Source: Aphanothece sp. CMT-3BRIN-NPC111 (GTDB lineage Bacteria > Cyanobacteriota > Cyanobacteriia > Cyanobacteriales > JAHHGU01). From it: 64,000 nucleotides of DNA. Positions 29,546 through 39,844 of this stretch are shown here, in pieces. Every line of letters starts with the position of its first letter. The stretch's first letter is position 1. The position numbers were made by a program, and so were the translations under genes. Location: the NCBI GenBank assembly GCA_019359765.1, contig JAHHGU010000001.1, positions 62,001 through 126,000 of the forward strand. Reading direction: 5' to 3'. The notes beneath the pieces were generated by a model, which was not told the origin of the DNA, did not search any database, and saw only the letters and a program-made list of their open reading frames with translations.

Positions 29546-30718
29546 ATGACTTTTAACTTCCCTATAGCATCTGCCGATCCGGCTCAATTATGGCTTGAAC
29601 TCTCGCCAACTACTCAGTCTCAAGCTTGGCAGCAGAGCCAGTCTTTCTCCACTCCCAGCAGCCGCTGGAATGCCTATTTGAATCGACTTGCCCTCAATGC
29701 CTTTCTCCCCTGGGCGCAAGAAGAATATGCTTCGCCAGCTCAAGCTTTTCCCAATAGTGCCGCTTTACCCAGCATCTGGGATCTGGTGAACGGGACAGCA
29801 ATTAAGTTAGGTACAACTCGATTGGTACTACTGCCCAGCGAGACGATTGACTTGAGCGAATTGCGCGTGCCCCAAGAATGGGTAGATATTCCTGAGTGGG
29901 CGGGTGATTATTATCTGGCAGTGCAAGTTAATCCAGATGATGGCTGGGTGCGGATTTGGGGATACACAACTCACCGACAACTGAAGACGAGCGGGCATTA
30001 TGATGTTGGTGATCGCACCTATTGTTTAGATGAGGACGACTTAGTTAACGATCTCAATATCCTGTCAGTTGCTCGTCAATTCTGTCCAGAAGAACCAACC
30101 CAAAGCGCTATAAAAACGCTGCCAGCCTTACCACAGGCACAGGCAGAAAACTTAATACAGCGTTTGGGCAATCCCTCAATTGCCACGCCCCGGCTGTCCG
30201 TACCCTTTGAACTTTGGGGGGCGCTACTGGCGCATGGAGGATGGCGGCAGCAGTTGTTTGAACGGCGGCAAGGACTCCCCGAACAGCGGTCGATTCTGCA
30301 ATGGTTGCAATCGGGCATCTCAGATCTCGCACAACAAGTTGGTTGGGCTAGAGTTGAGTTTCAACCCAGTCAGGTAGGCGCGCGTGGGGTAGAACTCGCA
30401 TCTGCACCCGTCGCCCTATCTCGCCAGCTAGTTATTGCCGGCCAAAATTACGAGTTACAAGTGCTACCTCAAGGTACTCCCCAGGAAAATATCTGGCGTT
30501 TTGAGCTGAGGAATTCATCTGTGGGCGCTCTCATTCCTGGTGGATTTAAATTAAGGCTACTAACTGAAGATTTACAGCCATTTGAAAATAATGAAGATAC
30601 GGCAATAACGGCTGTAGAACAGCTTTACGTTGAAGTCGCACTCTTAGCGGGCGAAGGATTAGTTTGGGAAATAGAGCCAATGCCAGAAAACTACGACCGG
30701 GAAATCTTGCGTTTTTAA
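29546..30718 (+). CDS. DUF1822 family protein
   Basis: A 390-residue soluble protein matching the cyanobacterial DUF1822 family: N-terminal SRWNAYLNRLALNAFLPW, then ETIDLSELRVPQEWVDIPEW, GDYYLAVQVNPDDGWVRIWG and the C-terminal GFKLRLLTEDLQPFENNED and VWEIEPMP. No catalytic motif is visible. It has no signal peptide or membrane segment. It is 6 bases downstream of the sigma-factor gene and precedes the caspase-WD40 gene by about 440 bases. By context it may be a regulator or partner of the sigma factor; that is inference. Confidence 0.82.
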   Translation: MTFNFPIASADPAQLWLELSPTTQSQAWQQSQSFSTPSSRWNAYLNRLALNAFLPWAQEEYASPAQAFPNSAALPSIWDLVNGTAIKLGTTRLVLLPSETIDLSELRVPQEWVDIPEWAGDYYLAVQVNPDDGWVRIWGYTTHRQLKTSGHYDVGDRTYCLDEDDLVNDLNILSVARQFCPEEPTQSAIKTLPALPQAQAENLIQRLGNPSIATPRLSVPFELWGALLAHGGWRQQLFERRQGLPEQRSILQWLQSGISDLAQQVGWARVEFQPSQVGARGVELASAPVALSRQLVIAGQNYELQVLPQGTPQENIWRFELRNSSVGALIPGGFKLRLLTEDLQPFENNEDTAITAVEQLYVEVALLAGEGLVWEIEPMPENYDREILRF

Positions 30719-30786
30719 GCGCTTGTGGTCAAGTATATGATTTCTCTATTAGATCCCTTGCAAAAGCCAATAAAAATATTGCTCAT

Positions 30787-30822
30787 TAATCTGTGTTTAT
30801 CTGTGTGCATCTGTGGTTAAAA
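30787..30822. repeat. CACAGAT-type short tandem repeat, inverted copy
   Basis: On the minus strand this reads as TTAACCACAGAT followed by two CACAGAT units, matching the copy at 28072-28103. Confidence 0.65.
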
Positions 30823-30972
30823 CTCAAGAAAGCTTATTTTTGCAATAATTCTATTGACAAAAATTTGTAAGTATGTATAGTAAGGGCGAAGGATTTGTAC
30901 TTGTTGGCAAGCGGCTTTAATTGAGGTAAGCAGACAGACCCTAAACGAATAAGAACCTCGATTAAAGAAGTT

Positions 30973-31016
30973 TTAAACCGCAGATGAAAGCAGATAGACG
31001 CAGATAAACGCAGATA
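30973..31016. repeat. CGCAGAT/AGCAGAT short tandem repeat
   Basis: Four units of about 11 bases (CGCAGATGAAA, GCAGATAGA, CGCAGATAAA, CGCAGATA) after TTAAAC; a variant of the neighbouring CACAGAT repeat. Confidence 0.65.
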
Positions 31017-31157
31017 TGGTCATCCTATTTGATTTGTGAGTGAACCGCAAAGACCCAAAGAGCGCTAAGAAAGAAAAGAAGGGACAATTTCACGAATCAG
31101 TTAGGACTGCTATATTTAGTCTCCTAATTTCTAAAGTAATCCTATTAAGTTGCCAAA

Positions 31158-34100
31158 ATGTCTCCCGTCAGCCGTGGTACTAGCCGTTCTACTCGTGCCT
31201 TAGAAACAGGTGAAGCTAAGTTGTGGCTCTTACTGGTGGGCGTTAACCAATACCAGGATGAGAGTTTACCGCCGCTGCGCTACTCAGCTTTAGATTGTCA
31301 GGGATTAGTAGAAGCATTAGCAGAAGCGACTCAGAGTTTTCCTCAAAAGACAGCGATCGCCTATCACGATTTTGCCGCCCAAGCTCCCACGTTGTCAGCA
31401 GTTCGGGGCAGTATCCAACAAATTGTCACAGATGCGCGATCGCAAGATACTATCCTGTTCTACTTCTCTGGACACGGAGTAATCGAACCAAACACTCAGC
31501 AGCCAGTTTTGTGTCTAAGAGATACACAGAAGGATAACCTTCTAGCTACAGGTCTAGAGTTGCAGGAATTATTGCAGAAGTTGGATAACTGTGCAGCTCG
31601 CCAGCAAATAATTTGGCTGGATGCTTGTCATAGTGGCGGCATGACGCTGCGGAAGGCAGGAGATGGGGAGCAGAGGGGCAGGGGGAGTAGGGAAGCAGGG
31701 GGAGTAGGGGGAGCTAGATTGCAGGGGGGCAGAGGGGTTGAGATATCGCCTGAAGTCATGGTTAACCCTACCCCTGAGCTAGTGAAAGTATTAGGGAAAC
31801 GTGCAGCCCAAAGCAAGGGTTTTTATGCTTTACTATCGTGCGATCGCACTCAGCAATCTTGGGAGTTCCCTGAATTAGGGCATGGAGTGTTTACTTACTA
31901 CTTAATGCGGGGATTGCGGGGTGAAGCCGCAGATTCACAGGGCGTCATTGAGGCCGATGGGCTTTACAAATATGTTTATCACCAGACACTGCAATATATT
32001 GATAAGACTAATCAGCAACTGCGTTTAATTAATCAACAAAAACGCGGCAAAGGAGAAAGCCATCTTTATTCTGAATATCCTTTACAAACTCCCAAACGAA
32101 TTGTGGAAGGGTTTGGGGAACTAATTCTGGGATTAAAACCAGAGAGAGCAGGTTCTCAATATCCGCGACAAGCTTTAGTTGTAAAAGGGTTAGCAGGCAA
32201 CCAGACTACCCTGGCTTTAAGTAAACTGCTACGCGGTGCCGGAGCTTTTGAACTGAAATATTTGTCTCGCTCTGGAAAAACCTGGGCAGAAGTCAGGGAT
32301 GCCATACAAACTTGTTTGCGCTCTCAAAACATTGGCGCAGATGAATTACAAAGTAAGTCAGCATCAATTTACAGCGTCGGTTCCTCCCAAGAAATCGCCA
32401 CTGTATTGTTGTACTTGCGCGGACGAATTGAGGAAACAGAAGCAGGAGAATCTTGGCTGGTATTAGGAGATGGTATTCGCCTGAGTCGTTCATGGTTGAG
32501 GCAACAGCTACGCAATTCCCAAATGACTCAACAAATCATCATCTTAGATTGTCCAGAAGCCTCTTCCCTAGCCCATTGGGTGGATGATTTACAATTTGGA
32601 TCGGAACGGGGACAATGCCTCATCGCCGCCGCCGCAACGGCATCAGATCCCGACCAGTTTGCTCAAGCCTTACTAGAAACACTGCAAGCAGCAGATGAGC
32701 AGGTGGGGTTACCAGTCGCCGGATGGATTGCCCAATTGCAAGTAAATCTAGCAGGGAGTGCGATCACCCCTCAAATTTGGCTATCCGGAACCCACGGCGT
32801 TATTGAAGTCTTGCCGGGAAGAGTCGGGACAGAAAATCCCGAAGGATTTGATTTGGGAATTTGCCCTTATATGGGGCTAAAAGCTTTTGGAGAAGAAGAT
32901 GCCCAATACTTCTACGGGCGGGAAGCATTAACGCAGAAGCTCATCAATGAACTTAGTCATCGAGCCTTTTTAGCAGTTGTCGGGGCATCTGGAAGTGGTA
33001 AATCTTCAGTAGTTCATGCTGGATTAGCCGCACAGTTAAACCCAGGCAAGCAACTACCCGGCAGCGAACAATGGTGGATAAAAAGTTTTCGCCCTGGAAG
33101 TCATCCCCTGTCAGCTTTAGCCCGAAGACTGGTAGATGCAGGGACGACAAAGGAAAAAGCTCACCAGCAGTTGCAAATCGAGGGACTGTTATATCAAGGT
33201 ATAGAAGGTTTAGTTTGTTGGCTGCGTTCCCGACCTGAGCCAATGGTTGTCTTAATTGTGGATCAGTTTGAGGAACTGTTTACCCTCACGGGAGCAGAAG
33301 AACGCCAGCGGTTTTTAGAAATTATTTTTGGGGCGTTAGAGTATGCAGGCGATCGCTTTAAGTTAGTAATCACGTTACGGGCAGACTTTATTAGCTCTTG
33401 TTTAGAAATTCCTCAACTAGCGCAGCACCTCCAGCAGTCAAATGTATTAGTACCGCCGGGGTTAATAGAAGAAGATTATCGTCAAGTAATTATCAAACCA
33501 GCGGAACAAGTCGGGCTGAAAGTTGATTCTGGGCTGGTGGAAGTGCTTTTGCAAGAGTTAGATCGCGATGCAGGTGATCTACCCTTATTAGAATTTGTCT
33601 TAGAGCAGCTATGGGAACATCGTCAAGCAGGCCAGTTAACATTACAGGCATATCGGGAACAAATTGGCGGTCTTAAAGGTGCGCTGGAACGCAAGGCACA
33701 GGCAGTTTACGACAGTTTAGATGCCAAAGCTCAAGCTTGCGCTCAGTGGATTTTTCTGATGTTGACGCAGCTAGGAGAAAGCACAGAAGACACAAAGCGA
33801 CGCATCCTTAAATCAGATTTAGTTGTGGCTAAATACCCAGCACCCCTGGTAGAAAGAACGCTGCAAGCATTAATCGCAGCCAAACTTGTAGTCGTCAATT
33901 TAGAACAGGGGGGTGTTACTGGGCAAAGTCGAGGCTCAGCAGCAACGCCGCCAGAGTCAGATGAACTGCTACTAGAAGCAATGAAGCAGGAAGTGACAGT
34001 GGAGGTTGCCCATGAGGTGCTAATTCGCCATTGGTCAACATTGCGTTGGTGGTTAGAAGAAAATCGCGCTAACTTGCGGGTACGGCGACAAGTTGAGCAA

Positions 34101-36416
34101 GCTGCAATGCTGTGGAAACAAAGCGGTAAGCAGCCGGATTTTTTGTTGCAGGGGGTACGACTAGGGGAAGCAGAAGACATCTATATCAAATACACGGATG
34201 AGTTGTCTGAAGATGTCCAAAAATTTATAGAAGCTTGTCTGGAAGCAAGGCAACAGCAACAACTTCAGGCAAAAAGGAGATTAAGACAGGCGCAAACTGC
34301 GATCGCAGTTATCAGCGTGTTGGGAATAGCAGCTATGGGCTTTGGTGGGTTGGCTTACTGGCAGAAACAAGCTGCCCAAGTCAGGGAAATAGAAGCTTTG
34401 AATTCATCCTCGGAAGCACTGCTGTTATCTAATCAGCAACTTGAAGCACTAATTTCCAGTGTTAAGGCGGGAAAACAGCTAAAACAATTGATGCGGTTCA
34501 GCAATATAATTGCACCCAGCAATTTAGCCCAAACTCAAGCCACAACCGCCAGCACGCTACAGCAGTCAGTTTATAACACTCAAGAGCGCAACCGATTGCA
34601 GGGGCATACCGAAAAAGTGAATAGCGTCAGCTTCAGTCCTGACGGTCAACTTATCGCTTCTGCTAGTGATGACGGTACTATAAAAATTTGGAGCCGAGAG
34701 GGGAGTTTGCTGCACTCGCTAACTGGACATACAGACCGAGTTACCAGTGTTACATTTAGCCCTGATGGTAAAACTATTGCTTCTGCTAGTGCTGATAAAA
34801 CTATCAAGTTTTGGCGTACAAATGGCACTTTAATTAAAAGTTTAATTGGACATAATGATTGGGTTAATAGCGTTATTTTTACTCCGGACGGTAAAACTAT
34901 AGCCTCTGCAAGTCGTGACCAAACTGTGAAACTCTGGCGCGCAGATGGCACCATTATCAAGACATTCAATGGACACAGTGGCTGGGTGAATGCTGTTATT
35001 TTTAGCCCAGATGGTAAAACTATAGCCTCTGCAAGCGAGGATAAAACCATTAAGTTGTGGAGTATAAATGGTGTCTTAATAAGAACCATAAGTGGACATG
35101 GAGATCGAGTCAACAGTATAACGTTTAGCCCCGATAGTAAGACTATTGCATCTGCTAGTGGCGATAAGACGGTGAAGCTGTGGAGTGTAACAGACGGAAC
35201 TGCTCAAACTTTTGATGGACATGGAGATCGCATTAACAGTGTTAATTTTAGCCCTGATGGTAAAACTTTAGTTTCTGCCAGTGCAGACGGTACTTTGAAC
35301 TTCTGGAGTCAAGACGGTAGCTTACTGAAAACTGTGAATGGGCAGAAAGCTGAGGTTCTCAGTGTGAGTTTCAGTCCTAATGGGAAAATTCTGGCTTCTG
35401 CTAGTGCGGATAAGACGGTGAGACTCTGGAGTGCAGATGGCATTCTGAAAAATTATGACGGTGGTGTTTATAGTGTTAGTTTCAGCCGCAATCGCATATT
35501 TGCTTCTGCTGGTTGGGATAACACTATCAAGCTGTGGAGAACAGATGATAGAAACTCTAAGCTATTACTCAAAACCCTGAATGGGCATACATCTATAATT
35601 GCTGCCGTCAGTTTCAGCCGTAATGGTAAAATTCTCGCTTCTGCCAGTGCAGACAAAACGATCAAGCTTTGGAATGTAGCCAATGGTAACTTAATCAGAA
35701 CTTTTGCTGAACATAATGATGGAGTTACCAGCGTCAGTTTCAACCGTAATGGTAAGATTTTCGCTTCTGCCAGTGCAGACAAAACGATTAAGCTTTGGAA
35801 TGTCGCCAAAGGTAATCTGATCAGAACTTTGGCTGGACATAATGATGGAGTTACCAGCGTCAGTTTCAGCCGTAACGGTAAGACTTTGGCATCTGGCAGC
35901 TATGACAATACGGTGAAGCTCTGGAATCTCAATGGTAAACTGTTGAAAACGCTAAAAGGACATGGATTAGCGATCGCATCCGTAACTTTTAGCCCCGATG
36001 GTAAAACCTTGGCGTCAGCTAGCTGGGACAATACAATCAAGCTTTGGCGCGTCCCTGATGGCACTCTGTTAAGAACTCTTACTGGTCATAACGATGGCGT
36101 TACCAGTGTCAGTTTTAACCCTGATAGTCAAATTCTCGCTTCTGGCAGCGCTGACAACACAATCAAGCTTTGGAACCTAGTCGATGGCACTTTGCTAAAA
36201 ACGCTGAATGGATATGCAGGTAAAGTTAACAGCGTTAGTTTTAGTCCTGATGGTAAACAGTTGATCGGTGCTAGCGAGGATACAGGTGTAATCTTGTGGA
36301 ATTTAGATATAGATGATTTGTTAAAGCGTGGTTGCGATCGCCTGCATGACTATCTCAAAACTAATACTAATGTGAAAGAGAGCGATCGCGCTATTTGCGC
36401 GAGTAAAGCTACGTAG
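31158..36416 (+). CDS. caspase-like peptidase fused to nSTAND NTPase and 14 WD40 repeats
   Basis: 1752 residues. Residues about 20-260 form a caspase/peptidase C14 fold with His106 (FYFSGHG) and Cys157 ([11 protein letters not shown]). A second, catalytically empty caspase-like region (about 330-550) follows. The nSTAND NTPase has Walker [10 protein letters not shown] (Lys615), Walker [12 protein letters not shown] (Asp702) and LRADF (741-745). A hydrophobic segment (about 1048-1068) may cross or touch the membrane. Residues 1145-1735 hold 14 WD40 repeats (GH ... SPDGK ... SASxDxTIKLW), enough for two seven-bladed propellers. The layout matches signal-transducing NTPases whose WD40 sensor triggers the protease, as in programmed cell death or defence. 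A G-rich insertion lies just after the catalytic Cys. Confidence 0.9.
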   Translation: MSPVSRGTSRSTRALETGEAKLWLLLVGVNQYQDESLPPLRYSALDCQGLVEALAEATQSFPQKTAIAYHDFAAQAPTLSAVRGSIQQIVTDARSQDTILFYFSGHGVIEPNTQQPVLCLRDTQKDNLLATGLELQELLQKLDNCAARQQIIWLDACHSGGMTLRKAGDGEQRGRGSREAGGVGGARLQGGRGVEISPEVMVNPTPELVKVLGKRAAQSKGFYALLSCDRTQQSWEFPELGHGVFTYYLMRGLRGEAADSQGVIEADGLYKYVYHQTLQYIDKTNQQLRLINQQKRGKGESHLYSEYPLQTPKRIVEGFGELILGLKPERAGSQYPRQALVVKGLAGNQTTLALSKLLRGAGAFELKYLSRSGKTWAEVRDAIQTCLRSQNIGADELQSKSASIYSVGSSQEIATVLLYLRGRIEETEAGESWLVLGDGIRLSRSWLRQQLRNSQMTQQIIILDCPEASSLAHWVDDLQFGSERGQCLIAAAATASDPDQFAQALLETLQAADEQVGLPVAGWIAQLQVNLAGSAITPQIWLSGTHGVIEVLPGRVGTENPEGFDLGICPYMGLKAFGEEDAQYFYGREALTQKLINELSHRAFLAVVGASGSGKSSVVHAGLAAQLNPGKQLPGSEQWWIKSFRPGSHPLSALARRLVDAGTTKEKAHQQLQIEGLLYQGIEGLVCWLRSRPEPMVVLIVDQFEELFTLTGAEERQRFLEIIFGALEYAGDRFKLVITLRADFISSCLEIPQLAQHLQQSNVLVPPGLIEEDYRQVIIKPAEQVGLKVDSGLVEVLLQELDRDAGDLPLLEFVLEQLWEHRQAGQLTLQAYREQIGGLKGALERKAQAVYDSLDAKAQACAQWIFLMLTQLGESTEDTKRRILKSDLVVAKYPAPLVERTLQALIAAKLVVVNLEQGGVTGQSRGSAATPPESDELLLEAMKQEVTVEVAHEVLIRHWSTLRWWLEENRANLRVRRQVEQAAMLWKQSGKQPDFLLQGVRLGEAEDIYIKYTDELSEDVQKFIEACLEARQQQQLQAKRRLRQAQTAIAVISVLGIAAMGFGGLAYWQKQAAQVREIEALNSSSEALLLSNQQLEALISSVKAGKQLKQLMRFSNIIAPSNLAQTQATTASTLQQSVYNTQERNRLQGHTEKVNSVSFSPDGQLIASASDDGTIKIWSREGSLLHSLTGHTDRVTSVTFSPDGKTIASASADKTIKFWRTNGTLIKSLIGHNDWVNSVIFTPDGKTIASASRDQTVKLWRADGTIIKTFNGHSGWVNAVIFSPDGKTIASASEDKTIKLWSINGVLIRTISGHGDRVNSITFSPDSKTIASASGDKTVKLWSVTDGTAQTFDGHGDRINSVNFSPDGKTLVSASADGTLNFWSQDGSLLKTVNGQKAEVLSVSFSPNGKILASASADKTVRLWSADGILKNYDGGVYSVSFSRNRIFASAGWDNTIKLWRTDDRNSKLLLKTLNGHTSIIAAVSFSRNGKILASASADKTIKLWNVANGNLIRTFAEHNDGVTSVSFNRNGKIFASASADKTIKLWNVAKGNLIRTLAGHNDGVTSVSFSRNGKTLASGSYDNTVKLWNLNGKLLKTLKGHGLAIASVTFSPDGKTLASASWDNTIKLWRVPDGTLLRTLTGHNDGVTSVSFNPDSQILASGSADNTIKLWNLVDGTLLKTLNGYAGKVNSVSFSPDGKQLIGASEDTGVILWNLDIDDLLKRGCDRLHDYLKTNTNVKESDRAICASKAT
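31655..31740. repeat. G-rich dispersed tract inserted in frame in the caspase domain
   Basis: The DNA is an irregular run of GGGGAGCAG/GGGGGAGTAG units encoding about residues 166-195 ([18 protein letters not shown] and on). The same type of G-rich tract is found in non-coding DNA at 27931-27961 (complement) and near 46998-47035. The insert follows the catalytic Cys157 by about 10 residues. Confidence 0.7.
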
Positions 36417-36662
36417 CACGAAGTGCCGCGCCACATCATTAAGGCGGGGAGAGGGGTTAAGCTTATCCCAAGACTAAAATAGGTGAAATTTCAGGAAGGG
36501 TAGTTAAGTAAGTCAACTTAATTAAACTCTCATACCAATCTAGGTTGGGTTTCCTACCTCAACCCAACAGTTGCAAACCTTTGATGGGTTGTTTCCTGTG
36601 GAAACGCTAAGCGTACTCTAGCGCTCTACCCATCCTACAAATAATTAAGCGGCTCTACTTAT
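36417..36662. other. Gap with a TTGGGTT/AACCCAA hairpin
   Basis: No gene. GTTGGGTT at 36544-36551 pairs with AACCCAAC at 36561-36568, a common cyanobacterial intergenic repeat. Just beyond are GATGGGTT and TACCCATC arms. Confidence 0.45.
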
Positions 36663-36698
36663 TAATAAAAAACTGACGGGGTGACAACCCCGTCAGTT
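36663..36698 (-). terminator. Rho-independent terminator for the M4 protease gene
   Basis: The 12-bp stem AACTGACGGGGT / ACCCCGTCAGTT with a 4-base loop is followed on the minus strand by a run of T (TTTTTTATTA). It lies about 130 bases past the leftward protease stop. Confidence 0.8.
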
Positions 36699-36825
36699 AA
36701 ACTCCTTTGACTAGTTTAAAAAGCCCAACTATCTTAGGAGATTATTTGATTAGCTAGGAACCACCGCTTGCACATTCTGTTAATGGTGGTGCTTTTCTGC
36801 CTGGAACTTGCACATGGCTTTAAAG

Positions 36826-39027
36826 TTATGGGCAGGTATAAATCCGCACATCGTCTTGAACCCAACCGAGAGATCCAACACTATTATCGTTAGCTTGACG
36901 GAAGCGGAAACGGACAACCTTTCCGGCTAGCGTAGCTAAGTTATAGCGGCTAGAAACGTAGCCATGACTCTCTTTGGTAAAGCCAGTGCGTCCTTTAAGG
37001 GGATTGTCAGCACCGCTACCATTAAAGATGGTGCCGTTATAGTTCTGACCTTCTACAAATAGAGCTTTTGCATCTTGCCAAACGCCAGTACTACCGATGC
37101 TGTACTCTACAATCGCACCATCATAGTTATTGGTACTATCAAATTCAAAGCCAAACGCATGCTTGAAGTGCAAGAACGCTCCTGCGGGAATGGTGACTCC
37201 CGTCTTCATAACGGCCACTGAATCACTGAGAGAGTCAACATCTTCAACATAAAGTAAATTCGTGCCCGAAGCTGCATAGCCCGTCTCAATCTTCCAGGGA
37301 TTGTAACCTTTTAAGGTCAAGAAATTCCACTTGCTACTCCCCTCTACGTCGTCAAAGAACGCGTTAACTGGGTTCTTACCTACTGGACACACAGATGCCT
37401 GAGGTTGAAAACCAGCAACGGGTTGCAGATTCATTTCGACAGCATCAAGAGCATTTTTCACTTGCGTACAGTTAGCGGCTGTAATTCCTGCTATACCAAT
37501 TTGGCTGGTGCAGCTTTGGTAAAGGTAGTTGTAGAGATCGATGTAGTTAGAACCAGAAGTGAGATAAGTAGTTTGCGCCTTGTAGTAAATCTTGGCAACT
37601 TTAGGAATTCCAAGCGCGGTGATCGTTTTGCCATTAAAGGTACCTCCATCCACCATCAAGTAGGCAGCTTTATTGTTAACGCCACTATTGAAATGCACCC
37701 CTCCACCGTCCTCAGTACCCTTGTAGTAATGGGGACTCGTCATCTTGTCCGGGTTACCAAACAATGTTGGGTCTTTCATATCCCGAATCACGCCTATGCT
37801 AGCAGGAAGATCCTCCCCTAGTTTCCAGCGAACCGCCGCTGTATCATTGCCTTTGGCGTTCGTCAAGTCAACGAATTCGCCAAAAACATCGGACATTGAT
37901 TCGTTAATCGCCCCTGACTGATAGTAGTAAAACAAGTTAGAGGTGTATTGCGTCAATCCATGCGCGAGTTCATGACCGACAACATCATCAGCCTTAGCCA
38001 GTCCATCGCCATAGACCATTTGATTACCATCCCAATAGGCATTCTCATAAGGAAATCCGTCCGGGCTATATCGCACTGTCGAGACCAGGGGCAATCCAAA
38101 TCCATCTAAACTATCTCGGCCGAAGTTACTCAAGAAGAAGTTGTAAGTATCAGCTGCATATGTATGAGCTTTAGCTGTATCACTAGTGCCCGCGGCTGTA
38201 CAGTTAGTAGTTGTATTTGTCTCAGTACATACCAATGTTCCAGGTAAGTTAGAAGTCCCGTTTGCTGTGTAAGTTTGGCGATTTCTGGCATCAGGAATAT
38301 TGTTGAAGGTGAGGACAACTTTATCCTTAGCTTGAGCATCCACTAGCACAATTTGTTCGAGTGGCTGAGATTTTATGGGAGTTACCTTGACGAACCAGAC
38401 TAACTTACCTGGGCTTTGAGCATCACCAGGATCGATGATTCCTGGCTTATAAATGTGTAGCTGCGGGGTGCTGACTTTAACACTTGATGCACCCAACTTG
38501 TAATATTTCTGTACAAGCTTTAAGCTCGTGTTCCGTGCTTGGGCAGCAGAAACTTTAGCAGTAGTATCGATATTAAGATTATCAGCTGCCTCACCAGTTA
38601 TGGCCAGTAAGTTACCAGATTTGTCAAGATTAACGTTAATCTGACCCCCTACAACTGGAATACCCTTGTAAACTTGCTGATATTTAACTATAGACTCGCC
38701 ATTAATTTTTAATGACTTCTTGGCAACAAGATCTGTAGCGGCATTTTTGACACCAAACAATGGTGCATAAGCCTTGGCAAAATTCATAGCTTGCGCTTGG
38801 GGATTGCCTGGTTGACTGGGAAAATTACCAGGAAGCTTGAGACCGTTAGGACCGTTAGAGCCGACCAAATTGACTTTGCCAGTTTTGTTGTCTTTTCCGA
38901 CAATTGCTCCAGAACTTTGCAGAGCCGCGATCGCATTCGGATTAGCCAGTGCGCCTGATTGGAAAGATAGTAGGAAGGCTGTTAAAAGCAGAGAAGGCTT
39001 ACGTAATGACTGTTTGAAGTTCTTCAT
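36826..39027 (-). CDS. secreted M4 (thermolysin-like) metalloprotease
   Basis: 733 residues from the ATG at 39027; an in-frame GTG at 39042 would add 5, and residue numbers here use that longer form. A signal peptide (LLLTAFLLSFQSGALAN), an FTP/PepSY propeptide region and a peptidase M4 domain are present. Zinc ligands are in HELAH (His357, His361), with catalytic Glu358 and the third ligand Glu381 in GAINESMSD. The C-terminal 170 residues after the catalytic domain form a beta-sandwich accessory domain (HFKHAFGFEFD, GWVQDDVRIYTCP). It is probably exported and self-processed. A degraded copy of its N-terminus lies upstream at 39427-39625. Confidence 0.92.
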   Translation of the reverse strand: MKNFKQSLRKPSLLLTAFLLSFQSGALANPNAIAALQSSGAIVGKDNKTGKVNLVGSNGPNGLKLPGNFPSQPGNPQAQAMNFAKAYAPLFGVKNAATDLVAKKSLKINGESIVKYQQVYKGIPVVGGQINVNLDKSGNLLAITGEAADNLNIDTTAKVSAAQARNTSLKLVQKYYKLGASSVKVSTPQLHIYKPGIIDPGDAQSPGKLVWFVKVTPIKSQPLEQIVLVDAQAKDKVVLTFNNIPDARNRQTYTANGTSNLPGTLVCTETNTTTNCTAAGTSDTAKAHTYAADTYNFFLSNFGRDSLDGFGLPLVSTVRYSPDGFPYENAYWDGNQMVYGDGLAKADDVVGHELAHGLTQYTSNLFYYYQSGAINESMSDVFGEFVDLTNAKGNDTAAVRWKLGEDLPASIGVIRDMKDPTLFGNPDKMTSPHYYKGTEDGGGVHFNSGVNNKAAYLMVDGGTFNGKTITALGIPKVAKIYYKAQTTYLTSGSNYIDLYNYLYQSCTSQIGIAGITAANCTQVKNALDAVEMNLQPVAGFQPQASVCPVGKNPVNAFFDDVEGSSKWNFLTLKGYNPWKIETGYAASGTNLLYVEDVDSLSDSVAVMKTGVTIPAGAFLHFKHAFGFEFDSTNNYDGAIVEYSIGSTGVWQDAKALFVEGQNYNGTIFNGSGADNPLKGRTGFTKESHGYVSSRYNLATLAGKVVRFRFRQANDNSVGSLGWVQDDVRIYTCP

Positions 39028-39131
39028 CGGGAAAATTCTCACTTTGTTATCGGTTGAGTTTGGTTGGAGACTGAATCTTGTTCAGACAGTGTGTGATTGA
39101 GGATTCAGTCAAGGTGGTTAATTAACTCGGC

Positions 39132-39332
39132 TTAATCAGAATATTGAGTACTCCAATACTTCAAATCGTCATTCCTAACGGCTGTAGATATTTGTTCTAG
39201 TCTTTCTGTAGGTTCAGTTTGAAGCCGAGAATCATCGCGGTTAGCTTTGAGCGAGCTACTCCGGAGGATTTTGCTGGCAGTAGCAGTCAATGCTATTAGG
39301 ATGAGCGCTAAAAAACTAGTGATTACACGGAT
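39132..39332 (-). other. possible small secreted protein without a canonical start codon
   Basis: The minus strand holds an open frame reading AIRVITSFLALILIALTATA then SKILRSSSLKANRDDSRL and ending LKYWSTQYSD. It looks like a signal peptide plus a short hydrophilic mature chain, and TAGGGG lies at a ribosome-binding distance. However, no ATG, GTG or TTG is available before the hydrophobic core. Either a rare start (ATC at 39332), a sequencing or mutation change, or chance explains it. Confidence 0.3.
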
Positions 39333-39426
39333 GGCAACCCCTACCTGTTTTATCTACATTCAATCAAGCAGCTGTTTGAGCCAAATCTTTAATTAATTTT
39401 ATTCCAAACGATAGATACCGTCAAGT

Positions 39427-39625
39427 CAAAAGTATGCATTGTTAGGATGTCTTGATAAAACTTTGCCAATTTTAGGGTGCTTCCCGAGAATTGCTTCAGC
39501 ATTTTGCAGGGCAGCGATACGTTGCTCCGCGATCGCATTCGGATGAGGCAGCGCGCCTGATTGTAAAGATAGCAGGTTGTTAAAAGCACAGAAGGCTTAC
39601 TTAAACAGGGTTTGAGGCTTTTCAT
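39427..39625 (-). pseudogene. relic of the N-terminus of a second M4 protease gene
   Basis: The frame starts MKSLKPCLSKPSVLLTT, parallel to MKNFKQSLRKPSLLLTA of the intact protease. After a frameshift near codon 17 it continues in another frame as LLSLQSGALPHPNAIAEQRI and AALQNAEAILGKHPKIGKV, matching LLSFQSGALANPNAIAALQS and SGAIVGKDNKTGKV. Homology ends at about codon 65, followed by a stop. The copy is a tandem partial duplication now inactive. Confidence 0.8.
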
Positions 39626-39844
39626 ATGCTAAAGATGAATATCCTCATCTCAAAGCTTGGTTCGATGGCTTTCAGAATAAGGAGCAATCGGGGAGAACTA
39701 GGGGAGATGAAGCTTATTAGGGGAAAAGTAGCGAAACTTAGGATCTACCCAACTGTCACAGGCGATCGCTAAAATCGGCTCATCCACCATGGAGTGAAAA
39801 AAACAGCTGTGAGCCACAACGTTTTTCATATGTATAATTAAGCA

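Larger units (their letters stand above)
30719..31157. other. Gap upstream of the caspase gene, with tandem repeats
   Basis: No gene. CACAGAT-type repeats lie at 30787-30822 (inverted relative to the copy at 28072) and 30973-31016 (variant CGCAGAT/AGCAGAT units). The region between them is AT-rich, with TTGACA at 30854 and a TATAGT-like box near 30877 that could be a promoter. Confidence 0.5.

Noticed and set aside
28072..31016. CRISPR array formed by the CACAGAT repeats
   Set aside because: Units are only about 11 bases and directly adjacent, with no spacers; no cas genes are present.
34591..36300. Large minus-strand ORFs opposite the WD40 repeats
   Set aside because: They are antisense shadows created by the repeated codons of the WD40 units.
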